64,000 bases of DNA from contig NC_089183.1 of the NCBI RefSeq assembly GCF_947507565.1, positions 806,001-870,000 of the forward strand. The letters are read 5' to 3'. The stretch comes from Oscarella lobularis (taxonomy: Eukaryota > Porifera > Homoscleromorpha > Homosclerophorida > Oscarellidae). A program made the translations under genes and the position numbers. The notes under the pieces are model-generated. The model saw only the letters and a list, made by a program, of their open reading frames with translations. It did no database searches and was not told the origin of the DNA. This document shows positions 1 to 8,745 of the stretch, in pieces. The first letter of the stretch is position 1, and the number at the start of each line of letters is the position of its first letter.

Positions 1-477
1 CTTCTATTACCAGAACAAAACATGGGAGTTTGCGTATTGAGGAACGATTGGAATAGCACTGAAGACGTTCTGACGTTCGAAGCCGCTTGCTATGGCGTCA
101 CGTTCTGTCTACCAGCACTCCTCACTGTTATATTTCTCATCCTAATGCTGTCTTTGGTTTGGAAAGTATCGAAGAGGACGTATATTAGGCGAGCGACGTC
201 CGAACGGAATGCGAGAAATCGCGGCAGCGCGAGAGCGACCTCGACGACCGTTCGATCGCGCGGCTTTCGATTCATTTGTGCAATTATAATTTGCAAAATT
301 ATATGCATTCTTCCGCTGGAAATTTATCATCTCGGTCTCGACGCAAAAGCATTCGATTACAACGCCGCCGCCTACGTTTTTTCGAATATGCTAAATTCGG
401 CTAATGTCGCCGTCGATTCGTTTCTCTACGTTTTATGGCTGAAGGAAAACGACCCAACCATCGCTGAGATGCACTAA
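1..477 (+). CDS. C-terminal part of a rhodopsin-like GPCR, cut by the window edge
   Basis: The frame is open from the first base and ends with TAA at 475-477. It encodes extracellular loop 2 through TM5, the third intracellular loop, TM6 (with a Cys-x-x-x-Cys-Ile-Leu-Pro motif), TM7 and a very short tail. It is nearly identical, base for base, to 12414-12890, the second half of the GPCR gene at 11883, including the tail ending in EMH. The upstream half lies outside the window, so I cannot tell whether this is a full gene or a fragment. The internal ATG at 22 is the second half of loop 2 and not a true start. Like its neighbours it has no introns. Role: probable seven-helix receptor, ligand unknown. 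Confidence 0.8.
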   Translation, partial: LLLPEQNMGVCVLRNDWNSTEDVLTFEAACYGVTFCLPALLTVIFLILMLSLVWKVSKRTYIRRATSERNARNRGSARATSTTVRSRGFRFICAIIICKIICILPLEIYHLGLDAKAFDYNAAAYVFSNMLNSANVAVDSFLYVLWLKENDPTIAEMH

Positions 478-1764
478 TGGTCCGAGTCACCTCCGGAATC
501 AGAATCATCCGATTTCTCTAACTTGAGTTAGATCAAGGAGGCCAAGACTAGCGTTGTACAGTGTAGATAGTTTGAAAAGAGCAGTAGGGGTCTCGCACAA
601 TCTCCTCCTCCGCGCTTATCTCATCGTTTGAGTGATCCGTTGGTCTTTGAGCCGAGTCCGTGGCCAGTGGGGCCTACCGTGCAGCAGCAAACCAAAAATC
701 GAGCGGAGACGATCGAGCGTCTTTAGCGCAGCGTTACAGTACCGCACAGCCGCAGTGACATCACGCCTCTTTCGCCGATCCTTTCTCAGTCGTCCTCGGG
801 AAATTGAGGGCGCTCCTTATTCCCTCCGAAGCGTATTCCCTCCAGCTGGTTCACCTCACTTGGATAGCGCCTGTTCGAGCGCCTAGATGTAGCTCCAGGC
901 AGTTTCGTTTCCGAGGTTCTCTGTCTGCGTGAAATCTTTGCTAGCGTTAGCATTTAGTTTTAGGTTTCCGGCAGCCTTCGGCTTGGATCTTCGTGAACAT
1001 GCGCAGAACTAAATTCTTTGCTGCTGCAATCGAATCAAAACGAGCACCGCCGTAAAAAGATCGCACTTTCGGAGGTAAGATAAATCGTAGTCTTAGAGGA
1101 CCCTACTTAAGCGCGTTTCTACTTCGCTATAGGTAGGCTCTGTTGATCAGGCAGCTATTAGTGAGGCTATCATTTTACACCTACCGTCTATTTTCGAAAT
1201 TACGACTATAGTTTCAGTCTCTCGCTGTGAGCGAACATTGACTGACTGGTCATGGCCAGTGGTTGCCATTGACGACTTGAGAATAACGGAGCTATCTGGA
1301 ACCGCAAAATCGGCTAATAGAATTAGTACAGTGGAGTAGTGACTTCGTGTGCCGCAATCACAATGACTCATCTCCGACACTGTAGTCCGGCATGCAGCCG
1401 GCTAAGTGCAAAGCGCGCCAATAGAAGCAGTTGCAATAGGAACGGTGGCCACCCATCCACAGATCCAGCGGTCGTCTTTGTGCGGTGGCAAGTGATTTCA
1501 GGTGCACCTGCTTGCGCTTACCTTTTCTCGCGTAGCTTTACCGAGACCCCCCCGGGGCCGGGGGCCCCCCTCGCAATTGTTCATTCAGGTTTGCGTCTCA
1601 CGCCAACTTCGACTTTCTATATCCCTAACGATCATGCAACAGCAGTCGTTCGATAGGAATTTTACTTCAAAACGATTTTTGCCAAGCAGTATAGGAGCTT
1701 ACCCTGCATGTAGGAAAGTTGACTGAGTCAGCTTTCTCTGCATGCTGGATGCTTAACCTAATTA
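1..1764 (+). repeat. Segmental duplication copy 1 (partner 12414-14187)
   Basis: Bases 1-1764 align collinearly with 12414-14187. The copy starts inside a GPCR gene, runs through its 3' flank and about 1.2 kb of noncoding DNA, and ends in a GPCR relic just after the words for MLNL at about 1747-1760. Small indels separate the copies (for example a segment near 1545-1572 and one near 13180-13210). From 478 to 1764 I see no intact gene. The stretch 1539-1590 and the ATG near 1634 (Met-Gln-Gln-Gln-Ser-Phe-Asp) are the promoter-like element and the start of the decayed GPCR also seen at 13989-14090. At 1765 the similarity switches abruptly to the NPH3-like gene. Confidence 0.85.
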
Positions 1765-2184
1765 GTAAAGGAAGTATGTGACTCTATTGACTTTTCCAAA
1801 CTAAGCAATGAATTCCTCTGGAGAGCGGCATCTACTGATGGCATTCCGAAAGAAATTGTTTTACCGCGCGTCGTGGAACTGTGCGAGCAGCTAAGATCTG
1901 ATCTAGCTCAAAGTCGTGCAAATGCCCAAATGGCTGATCAACGTGCCAATCGGACGGCGCGAGAGTTGGAATACCAAACGAGGCGACTGAACGCGCAGAG
2001 CGCCAGAGTAGTCCGATTGGAAGCCGATATCAGCAGTCTTAGACGCTTGGAACGAGACTATCACAAGTCGAAGAAAGAGAATAGCTTTCTTCAGAAGGAG
2101 ACTGAACGATTGCGGCATCGACGTAACGAGCTAAAGAAAGATTTGAATGAAATCAGAAGGTCGTTTGGACTTGGAAAGAAATGA
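1765..2184 (+). pseudogene. Duplicated 3' end of the NPH3-like BTB gene
   Basis: These 420 bases match 3921-4340 without any gap; I count about seven base changes. The open frame encodes the last 139 residues of the upstream-less copy: the end of the NPH3 domain (Asp-Phe-Ser-Lys-Leu-Ser and the following Ile-Pro) and the whole C-terminal coiled coil, ending with the same Lys-Lys-stop. There is no BTB domain and no start codon that belongs to the family; an internal ATG could at most give a coiled-coil peptide of about 80-100 residues. Both borders are sharp: on the left it joins duplicated GPCR flank at 1764/1765, on the right similarity stops at the stop codon. I call it a recent fragment, not a gene. 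Confidence 0.8.
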
Positions 2185-2645
2185 AATGAAATCCGAACTA
2201 AGGAGATTTGATATCTCATGGAGGAGTCGTATACAAGTCCGAGAGCCGGCGCGACCAGTAGTTCGATCCCCTGGAGCTTGGTCTCAGGCGCATAGATGGA
2301 GATGGTCTCAATAAACGAACTGGATGAGACAAACAATGGGCAGCAACGAATTTGCTTCGCCAAGGTCGACTAAATAACTTCTGCTTGTGTGAAAAGGCAA
2401 GCTGGCTGACGGAAGGCTCTGAAGACGAGTATCCCGTCGCCACTAGTCTTCAACGTGCAGATTTGAAGCCTCGGTTCGCAGTTGAGACGCATTCTGTGCT
2501 CGTCAGTGTCCGTCACGCCGTCTGTCAGCTAGAAGACGAAGTCAGAGACTCTTACCAGCATAGACAAAAGAGACGACACGACGCCTTTGTTCGTTCGCGA
2601 TCATGCGCATTGCTTCACGTGACAGATACACCTAGAACGAAAACG
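2185..2645 (+). other. Intergenic region upstream of NPH3-like gene 1
   Basis: No gene is supported. The frame of the following gene stays open back to 2352 but has no ATG before 2646, so it is read as 5' leader or promoter. I see no clear TATA box or known site. Confidence 0.5.
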
Positions 2646-4340
2646 ATGGCGTTCACAGAACTCCGAGCGACCGGCGAATTCAGCGACATCTCCGTTACAG
2701 TGCAAGGAGAAACACTGAAGCTACACAAATTTCCCTTGTTGGCTAGGTCAAAGTACTTCCACGGCTTAGTCAGCTCAAATATGACAGACTCGAACGCGGT
2801 GACGTTAGATGGTTTGCCCGGCGGACTTGAAACCATGAGGTTAGCCGCTGACTTTTGCTACAACATCGATATCAGGCCAAATATCACATCTGAAAATGTG
2901 GGGCCCCTTATGTGCGCGGCATCCTATCTACTAATGACGGGCCCAGATAACCTGCTCGACGTAGCAAGCAGCACACTCGAACGTCTAACCCGAGAAAATT
3001 CCTTGAATTGCCTCCGAATATTAAAAGGCTGCTGCAATACGGCAACCAGCGCCGAATCCGAAGAGATTATTAATCAATGTGCTAAAGCACTGATTGACTA
3101 CCACTGGAAGAAAGCGAGACTTTTGGCGTCAGAAGACGAAAGGGCTCTATTGCAGGAGCTGCCGTTGAAGTGGATTCTGATCCTACTCGACTACATGAAG
3201 GAAACGGAAAGCAGTCCTATAATGGAAAGTGATGTTATTATGACTGTTGTCAGATGGTCAGAAGCCGATGAAAGGTTGCTAGAGTTAATCGAGAGTGAGA
3301 CTGACGTCAAACTGGTTACGACACCCGACTTAGCCAGCGAAGAGTCTTTAGAAGAAGAGAGGGCTACTATTGAAATGGTTCCACGCGACTCAGCTTGTGA
3401 AGAGACTATTGAAATGGTTTCATCTTTGGCTGAGGAGGGGGATACTACATTCAACGTTGTATTCGACGCTCTTGCGGAGCGTCTTCCCCACCCGTCATTG
3501 GTCGAAAGCGGACCCCATCGGATTTCCGCCTCTACGTGTTTGTGGTACTGCCAGGCTCTACTCTTTGCATGTCATCACGAATTAAGAAGCTACGATAAGC
3601 TGCTCCAGTGCTGCTCGTTTCTCCAATCTCGTCTATCCGTCGACCACTGCAAAGACTTCTCGCCCGATCTGATAAAGAGTATGAATTTACGCAGTTTCGA
3701 AGCGCTTGGCGACGACAGTGGCGTGTCGAGAGAAAACATATGCGCCTTGAACGATCAATATTTGCGTCTTCATTGCGAGCGGGGATCCATTGATGCGAGT
3801 GGATTTCTAACTGTGATGAAGTCTGTTAGGGATCTCCGAGGTCCCGCGTCATCGTTCGATCGCTCTTTTGAAGCTTTTGAAGCCCTACGTCGATCTTCGT
3901 CGGTCTTGTCTCAGGAAGATGTAAAGGAAGTATGTGACTCTATTGATTTTTCCAAACTAAGCAATGAATTTCTCTGGAGAGCGGCATCTATTGATGGCAT
4001 TCCGAAGGAAATTGTTTTACCGCGCGTCGTGGAACTGTGTGAACAGCTAAGATCTGATCTAGCTCAAAGTCGTGCAAATGCCCAAATGGCTGATCAACGT
4101 GCCAATCGGACGGCGCGAGAGTTGGAATACCAAACGAGGCGACTGAACGCGCAGAGCGCCAGAGTAGTCCGATTGGAAGCCGATATCAGCAGTCTTAGAC
4201 GCTTGGAACGAGACTATCACAAGTCGAAGAAAGAGAATAGCTTTCTTCAGAAGGAGACTGAACGATTGCGGCATCGACGTAACGAACTAAAGAAAGATTT
4301 GAATGAAATCAGAAGGTCGTTTGGACTTGGAAAGAAATGA
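2646..4340 (+). CDS. BTB/POZ-NPH3-like protein with C-terminal coiled coil (564 aa)
   Basis: Intronless. I start at ATG 2646 (MAFTEL) because the neighbouring paralogue begins the same way; the frame is open further upstream but lacks an ATG. Residues about 1-110 form a BTB domain of plant NRL type: Leu-His-Lys-Phe-Pro-Leu, then LPGG followed by the Asp-Phe-Cys-Tyr-Asn strand (compare AKFCYG in plants), then Asn-Val-Gly-x-Leu-x-Cys-Ala-Ala-x-Tyr-Leu-x-Met-Thr. Residues about 130-160 carry the linker seen in NRL proteins (ILKGC... then a Cys-Ala-Lys-Ala segment). Around residues 390-470 is the NPH3-domain end: a YRAID-like helix, Ser-x-Glu-Asp, then Asp-Phe-Ser-Lys-Leu-Ser-x-Glu, Ala-Ala and Ile-Pro, matching DCxKLSxE...AAxNxRLP. 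The last ~90 residues are a charged coiled coil. In plants NRL proteins are membrane-associated adaptors for CUL3 ubiquitin ligase and phototropin signalling. Here a CUL3-adaptor role is only inferred. Acidic repeats (ETIEMV-like) near residues 235-260 are lineage-specific. Confidence 0.85.
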   Translation: MAFTELRATGEFSDISVTVQGETLKLHKFPLLARSKYFHGLVSSNMTDSNAVTLDGLPGGLETMRLAADFCYNIDIRPNITSENVGPLMCAASYLLMTGPDNLLDVASSTLERLTRENSLNCLRILKGCCNTATSAESEEIINQCAKALIDYHWKKARLLASEDERALLQELPLKWILILLDYMKETESSPIMESDVIMTVVRWSEADERLLELIESETDVKLVTTPDLASEESLEEERATIEMVPRDSACEETIEMVSSLAEEGDTTFNVVFDALAERLPHPSLVESGPHRISASTCLWYCQALLFACHHELRSYDKLLQCCSFLQSRLSVDHCKDFSPDLIKSMNLRSFEALGDDSGVSRENICALNDQYLRLHCERGSIDASGFLTVMKSVRDLRGPASSFDRSFEAFEALRRSSSVLSQEDVKEVCDSIDFSKLSNEFLWRAASIDGIPKEIVLPRVVELCEQLRSDLAQSRANAQMADQRANRTARELEYQTRRLNAQSARVVRLEADISSLRRLERDYHKSKKENSFLQKETERLRHRRNELKKDLNEIRRSFGLGKK

Positions 4341-4420
4341 AATCATCTCGAAGCAAAGACGTACTTTTGTATTATTTATTATGCTAATTAATAGTCTAGA
4401 CTCGCGTGACTTCGAGAACA

Positions 4421-6319
4421 ATGGCGTTTGCAAAGCTTCGAGCAACCGGCGAACTTAGCGACATCTCCGTTACAGTCGAGGGAGAAACACTGCGTTTACA
4501 TAAATTTCCTTTGGTTGCCAGGTCAGAGTACTTTAAAGGCTTAATCAACTCCAAGATGGCTGACTCGTCTTCGGTGACGTTACATGACTTTCCTGGAGGA
4601 CTTGAGACAATGTCATTAGTTGCTGATTTCAGCTACAACATTGACATAAAGCCGAAAATTTCGTGTGAAAATGTGGGGCCCCTTATTTGCGCGGCTTCCT
4701 ATTTGCAGATGACTGACGCAGATAATCTTCTAGACGTAGCAAAAAAGATTTTTAACCACTTATCTTCCAGAAATGCATTGAATTGTCTTCAGATTTTAAA
4801 AGGCTGCGGCAATGCACCAGCCAATGCCGAAGCTGAAGGAATTGTTGAAGAGTGCGTCACAACGTTGAGTAGCCACTGGACGAAATCGGGATTCACAAGC
4901 AACATGATCTCTATGAACGAAACCGCAATTCTGCAGCAGCTGCCGTTAAAGTGGATGCCTACCCTACTGGAGAAACTGAAGCAAAATAGAAGCCATCCAG
5001 AGGTGAAAGCAAAAGTCATTATGGCTGCTGTCAGTTGGTCACAAGCCAATGATAAAGAGCTGTTAGAGTCATATACTGTAGTTGAGAGCGACGCTGTTGA
5101 TTCAGAATGTAAAGACGCGGCCACAACTGATCTGATAACTGTATTTGACGCCATTGTAAAGCACATTCCACATCCTTCGTCGCTAGAAAGTACAGGTGTA
5201 CAGAGAGTCGTCTTGCACTCCGAATATCCTCCCTCTAGATGTCTGTGGTACTGCAAGGCTTTACTTTTTGCAAGTCAACACAAGCTACTTATAAGCTGCA
5301 GTAATCTACTGCAGTGCTGTTCTTTTCTCGAATCTTGTCTAACTGTTGACCACTGTAAAGATTTTCCCCCTGATCTGATGGAAAGTATGAATATGAGCAG
5401 CTATGACGCGCTCCATAATGAAGACCAAGACAAGCGTATTTGCTCCTTGAATTTTGGGTATTTGCTTCAACATTGTAAGCAGGGATCTATCAACGCTAGA
5501 GGATTTCTAGCAGTAACGAGTTCTGTTAAGCAGTTCCGAGGTTGTTCGTCTTTCGTTGATCGTGCTTTTGAAGCGTTTGAGGCCCTGCTCGGATCGTCCC
5601 AAGGTTCTTTTTTATGTCCAGAAGATATAAGGAAAATAAGTGACAGCATCGACTTTTCCAAGTTAGGCGGCAAATTCCTTCAGCGAGCAGCATCCAATGA
5701 TCGGATTCCAAAAGGAACTATTTTATCAGGCGTCATGCAGCTGTGTGAAAGACTACGATCTAATCTAGACAAACGTCACGCAGATTTTCAAAAACTCAAA
5801 GCACATGACGAGCAGACAGAGATGAAATTAGACAAAGAATTATTGCGGGTGCGTAGTCTTCGCGAACAACTAGAGGAACAAAATCAAATAATCTGCACTT
5901 GGAGACAAGGTGATGGAAGGCTTCGTCAAATGATAGAAAGAAACGAGTCTGAAATATCAAAGCTAAAGGAAGAGTTAATGCGGGCGCGCAAAGAACTAGA
6001 GAAAAAAGATCAAATAATCTGCAATTGGGAACAAAGTCATAAATCGCTTCGTCAAAAACTAGAAGAAAAAAGTTTTGAAATATCAACGCTAAAGGAAGAT
6101 ATCTGCCGTTTGACAGGAAGAAGCAAAACTTTGGAAAAGGAATCTACGATATTACGAGAAGGAGAAGACAAGCTGGTCACTACTAAGGCCACGGATGCTA
6201 GACTCAGTCGTGGTTTGGCAATCGCGCAGCAACTATCTTCCCCGCAGGGGCGTCGCCTCCGGCCCGGCCGGCCCGGCTCGAGCCGGGCAAATGTTTTCCA
6301 AATTAAAAAATATTTTTAG
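4421..6319 (+). CDS. BTB/POZ-NPH3-like protein 2 with long coiled coil (632 aa)
   Basis: Intronless tandem paralogue of the gene at 2646, 80 bp downstream of its stop and on the same strand. The start is ATG 4421 (MAFAKL), aligned with MAFTEL of the paralogue. BTB domain about residues 1-110 with LHKFPL, FPGG, Phe-Ser-Tyr-Asn and Asn-Val-Gly-Pro-Leu-Ile-Cys-Ala-Ala-Ser-Tyr-Leu; NPH3-like middle with Leu-x-Val-Asp-His-Cys-Lys-Asp-Phe and the Asp-Phe-Ser-Lys-Leu motif near 5655. The C-terminal coiled coil (from about 5740) is longer than in copy 1 and contains an internal repeat of about 40 residues, each with Gln-Ile-Ile-Cys-x-Trp. The last ~27 residues (from about 6237) are encoded by a GC-rich, Arg/Pro-rich stretch that copy 1 lacks, which looks like inserted sequence that replaced the original end. 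Function as for copy 1: probable CUL3-type adaptor or scaffold, inferred. Confidence 0.83.
   Translation: MAFAKLRATGELSDISVTVEGETLRLHKFPLVARSEYFKGLINSKMADSSSVTLHDFPGGLETMSLVADFSYNIDIKPKISCENVGPLICAASYLQMTDADNLLDVAKKIFNHLSSRNALNCLQILKGCGNAPANAEAEGIVEECVTTLSSHWTKSGFTSNMISMNETAILQQLPLKWMPTLLEKLKQNRSHPEVKAKVIMAAVSWSQANDKELLESYTVVESDAVDSECKDAATTDLITVFDAIVKHIPHPSSLESTGVQRVVLHSEYPPSRCLWYCKALLFASQHKLLISCSNLLQCCSFLESCLTVDHCKDFPPDLMESMNMSSYDALHNEDQDKRICSLNFGYLLQHCKQGSINARGFLAVTSSVKQFRGCSSFVDRAFEAFEALLGSSQGSFLCPEDIRKISDSIDFSKLGGKFLQRAASNDRIPKGTILSGVMQLCERLRSNLDKRHADFQKLKAHDEQTEMKLDKELLRVRSLREQLEEQNQIICTWRQGDGRLRQMIERNESEISKLKEELMRARKELEKKDQIICNWEQSHKSLRQKLEEKSFEISTLKEDICRLTGRSKTLEKESTILREGEDKLVTTKATDARLSRGLAIAQQLSSPQGRRLRPGRPGSSRANVFQIKKYF
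6271..6288. repeat. Perfect 18-bp GC palindrome inside the 3' end of NPH3-like gene 2
   Basis: The bases GCCCGGCTCGAGCCGGGC are self-complementary. They sit within a GC-rich patch (6238-6290) unlike the AT-rich surroundings and encode the odd Arg/Pro-rich tail. Probably a trace of a small inserted element. Confidence 0.6.
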
Positions 6320-6452
6320 CTAGATAAACCGAGCCAAAATAAAATCTGTTAGAAAGGGCATTGCATACGTGTACGATGAAACCTAATTGCACAAGTGGGC
6401 GTGGTCGAAAAAATTTTCGCGGGCGCGAAACTACTCTCTCCCTCTCTAAGCG

Positions 6453-6910
6453 GAATTATTACTCCGTCACGTTCTATCTACCCAAAGTGCTTACGGTTAT
6501 ATTTCTTATCCTACTTCTGGCTATCGCTTGGAGAGTGTCAAAGCGAGCAAACGAAAGACGACGACTTAGTTTCCAGCAGAACGTTGGAAACAGTGCTACC
6601 GTAAATTTGATTCGTTCAAGAGGCTTTAAATTTGTCGTCTCAATTGTCGTCTGCAAGATCGTATGCGTTCTTCCGTTGCAGATCTTTAATCTCGGCGTTC
6701 TTGCAGGGGTGTTCGATTTTCACATTCCTGTTTATAATTCGACCAAAGTATTGTATTCGGCCAACTTTGGTATTAATTAATACGGTTCTCTACGTGCTTT
6801 GGTTGAAGGACACAAACGCTCTGGCACGGATTAGATGCAAATGCACCGGTGGTTTCCGAGGTCGAAGTGGAGTAGAAACCACTTCCATGCAACGTCAGAC
6901 GATTGAATAG
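6453..6910 (+). pseudogene. 5'-truncated, frameshifted GPCR relic (TM5-TM7)
   Basis: From 6453 the sequence matches 8288 onward in the GPCR gene at 7657: TM5 (Tyr-Tyr-Ser-Val-Thr-Phe-Tyr), the RANERRR loop, TM6 with Cys-Val-Leu-Pro and TM7. Everything before TM5 is missing; bases 6361-6452 are unrelated. A four-base duplication (TTAA) at about 6774-6780 shifts the frame and makes a stop in TM7, after which the second frame continues with Asn-Thr-Val-Leu-Tyr and a tail to 6910. Truncation plus frameshift make it non-functional as a seven-helix receptor. Confidence 0.85.
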
Positions 6911-7330
6911 GAAAATCAGTGATACGAACGTCTGACCGGAATAGCTCACCAGCAAACAATAGAACAACAGGAAAATGTAGAGAAAGACTGAATTAGTATA
7001 GAAAGTGAGCGCTGCAGCTCCTCCACGTGTCTGTTCTATGGTTACTAGAATCTAATACAGTACATGCAAGTTGGACCACGGTATCCTAGAAAAAAAAACA
7101 TACAGGGCCTATGCTTTATATCGATGGACCGAGTAAAGGTCGAGAGGCTACTTTCGTGATCTAAACCTGGCGGTCAGGACTAAGAATGGGAAGTCTCTCC
7201 TGACGATTGCTCCATCTGGGTTTCGCTAAGTGTCAAAAGAGCGCGACTCGACCGAGGCACTCCAACAGGCTGCTTCCGAGGCGATCGGGCGTTCAATGGC
7301 AAGGACGACGGCGGTTTTTTGCACGCATTG
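6911..7330 (+). repeat. Duplicated GPCR 3' flank, copy 1 (partner about 8740-9170)
   Basis: The 3' flanks of the relic at 6453 and the gene at 7657 share long matches: the words around 6988-7045 recur at 8795-8855, and 7110-7330 recurs at 8928-9165 (both contain TTTATATCGATGGACC). This shows that gene plus about 430 bp of flank was copied in tandem. No coding potential is evident. Confidence 0.75.
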
Positions 7331-7656
7331 AACACGTTAACGTGCGTTAGTCTTTCAGCCCATTCCATTCAGGGCTGCATTCCATCATAGATATGATTCC
7401 ATCGACCTTCGTTCGTCGGTAAGACAGTGGTTTCTACCAGAGACGATCCGGTTAGCCACCTGCAGCTAAGGCGGGTGCATAGCTAAGGCGGGTGCATATC
7501 CGAGTCGTATGTAATAGGCGCTACTCTCACCTGCGTCCATTTACGCGGTCGCGCGTCAATACTAGTGCTTTTTCACCGATACCGGACCCCGCAGTTGTTC
7601 ATTGACCGTCTAGCCGATCGGCCTTCCCAGAACCTGCCCCTACGGTTCCAAGCACT
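7331..7656 (+). other. Upstream region of GPCR 1
   Basis: No gene. It contains a short tandem repeat (AGCTAAGGCGGGTGCAT twice, about 7467-7498) and the conserved upstream blocks shared with the gene at 10463 (CTCTCACCTGC at about 7524 and the element at 7577-7602). Confidence 0.5.
7577..7602 (+). promoter_or_regulatory. Conserved GPCR upstream element
   Basis: A block reading CCGATACCGGACCCCGCAG then TTGTTCATT lies about 55-80 bp before the ATG at 7657. Related blocks occur at 10351-10382, 13989-14030 and 1539-1588, each before a GPCR start or relic start. The repeated position before diverged coding regions suggests promoter or transcription-start function, but common descent by duplication could also explain it. 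Confidence 0.4.
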
Positions 7657-8745
7657 ATGCAACGATCGTTTGATACTTTTTCAAACAGAACGAATTTTAA
7701 TTATTCAAACGGAACGAGTTTGAACCTTTGGAATGCATTCTCTTTCGATTTCTCCGGGCAACCGGACATGACTCCGGCGCGCATATTCAATGTCAGCGTC
7801 GCAGCATTCACGATCCTCCTATGCGGATTTCTGTTCGTACTTCAAATTCTCGCAAAGCAGTACAACAGCTTTTCCTACATGTTAATGCTTAACCTGATCG
7901 TAACCGATCTCTCCGGCGGCATCAGCATCATAACGTCGGCGACGTTTATATATCAAACACTCACGTATATGTCGTCGTACGATGCAGGATGCAAATTGGC
8001 TTGGTTCCTGTTTTGCTTCACGACGGGCTGGTCGGGATGGGCCGTGCTCTTTGTGACGTTTGATCGATATTATGCCGTTGCAAACGGCTTGAGAAGATAT
8101 TCGCGAAAAAAGGCAACCGTATGCCTAGGTCTGAGTGGCCTCGTCACGTTCGCTTTTTCGCTTCTGATTGTCGCCGGTTGGAGCGAGCTCAAAGCGGGAC
8201 TGGTCAAAGTTCCCAATCGAAAAATTGGGGCGTGTCTTTTGGTCGGAAAAAGTATCACAAGTAAATCTGTCCTCGCTTTTATTGCTGCATATTATTCCGT
8301 CACTTTCTATCTACCGGAATTGCTTACGGTTATATTTCTTATCCTACTTCTGGCTATCGCTTGGAGAGTGTCAAAGCGAGCAAACGAAAGACGACGACTG
8401 AATTCCCAACCAAACGTTGGAAACAGTGCCACCATAAATTTGATTCGTTCAAGAGGCTTTAAATTCATTGTTGCAATTATCATATGCAAGATCGTATGCG
8501 TTCTTCCGTTGCAGATCTTTAATCTCGGCTTTCTTGCGGGGGTGTTTGATTTTCACATTCCTGTTTATGTATCGGCCAAAATACTGTATTCGGCCAACTT
8601 TGTTATTAATACGGTTCTGTACGTGTTTTGGTTGAAGGACACAAACGCTCTGGCACGGATTAAATGTTTCCGAGGCCGAAGTGAAGCAGAAACCACTTCC
8701 AACGACAGACGATTGAATAGGAAAATCAGTGATACGAACGTCTAA
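7657..8745 (+). CDS. Rhodopsin-like (class A) GPCR 1, intronless, 362 aa
   Basis: Seven hydrophobic segments can be read. N-glycosylation sites (Asn10, Asn18) lie in an about 40-residue extracellular N-terminus. TM1 about 43-65; TM2 about 72-98 with Leu-x-x-x-Asp (Asp84); Cys112 at the top of TM3 pairs with Cys193 in loop 2; TM3 ends in Asp136-Arg-Tyr, the G-protein activation motif. TM4 about 153-175, TM5 about 210-236. TM6 about 268-292 has Cys-Val-Leu-Pro in place of CWxP, and TM7 about 308-328 has Asn-Thr-Val-Leu-Tyr in place of NPxxY. The C-tail is short and basic with Ser/Thr. The start ATG is preceded by CCAAGCACT as in the gene at 10463. Plasma-membrane receptor signalling through G proteins; the ligand cannot be inferred. 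It is one of a tandem family. Confidence 0.88.
   Translation: MQRSFDTFSNRTNFNYSNGTSLNLWNAFSFDFSGQPDMTPARIFNVSVAAFTILLCGFLFVLQILAKQYNSFSYMLMLNLIVTDLSGGISIITSATFIYQTLTYMSSYDAGCKLAWFLFCFTTGWSGWAVLFVTFDRYYAVANGLRRYSRKKATVCLGLSGLVTFAFSLLIVAGWSELKAGLVKVPNRKIGACLLVGKSITSKSVLAFIAAYYSVTFYLPELLTVIFLILLLAIAWRVSKRANERRRLNSQPNVGNSATINLIRSRGFKFIVAIIICKIVCVLPLQIFNLGFLAGVFDFHIPVYVSAKILYSANFVINTVLYVFWLKDTNALARIKCFRGRSEAETTSNDRRLNRKISDTNV

Noticed and set aside
2240-2290. Possible tRNA (AGTTCGATCCC-like T loop near 2262)
   Set aside because: No matching acceptor, D or anticodon stems could be drawn around it.
2352-2645. Upstream extension of NPH3-like gene 1
   Set aside because: The frame is open but starts with TTG; no ATG occurs before 2646, and the paralogue starts at the equivalent MAF.
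2646-6319. Plant contamination as the source of the NPH3-like genes
   Set aside because: A near-identical fragment is fused to duplicated GPCR flank at 1765, and GPCR relics follow directly at 6453, so the genes belong to this genome if the assembly is right.
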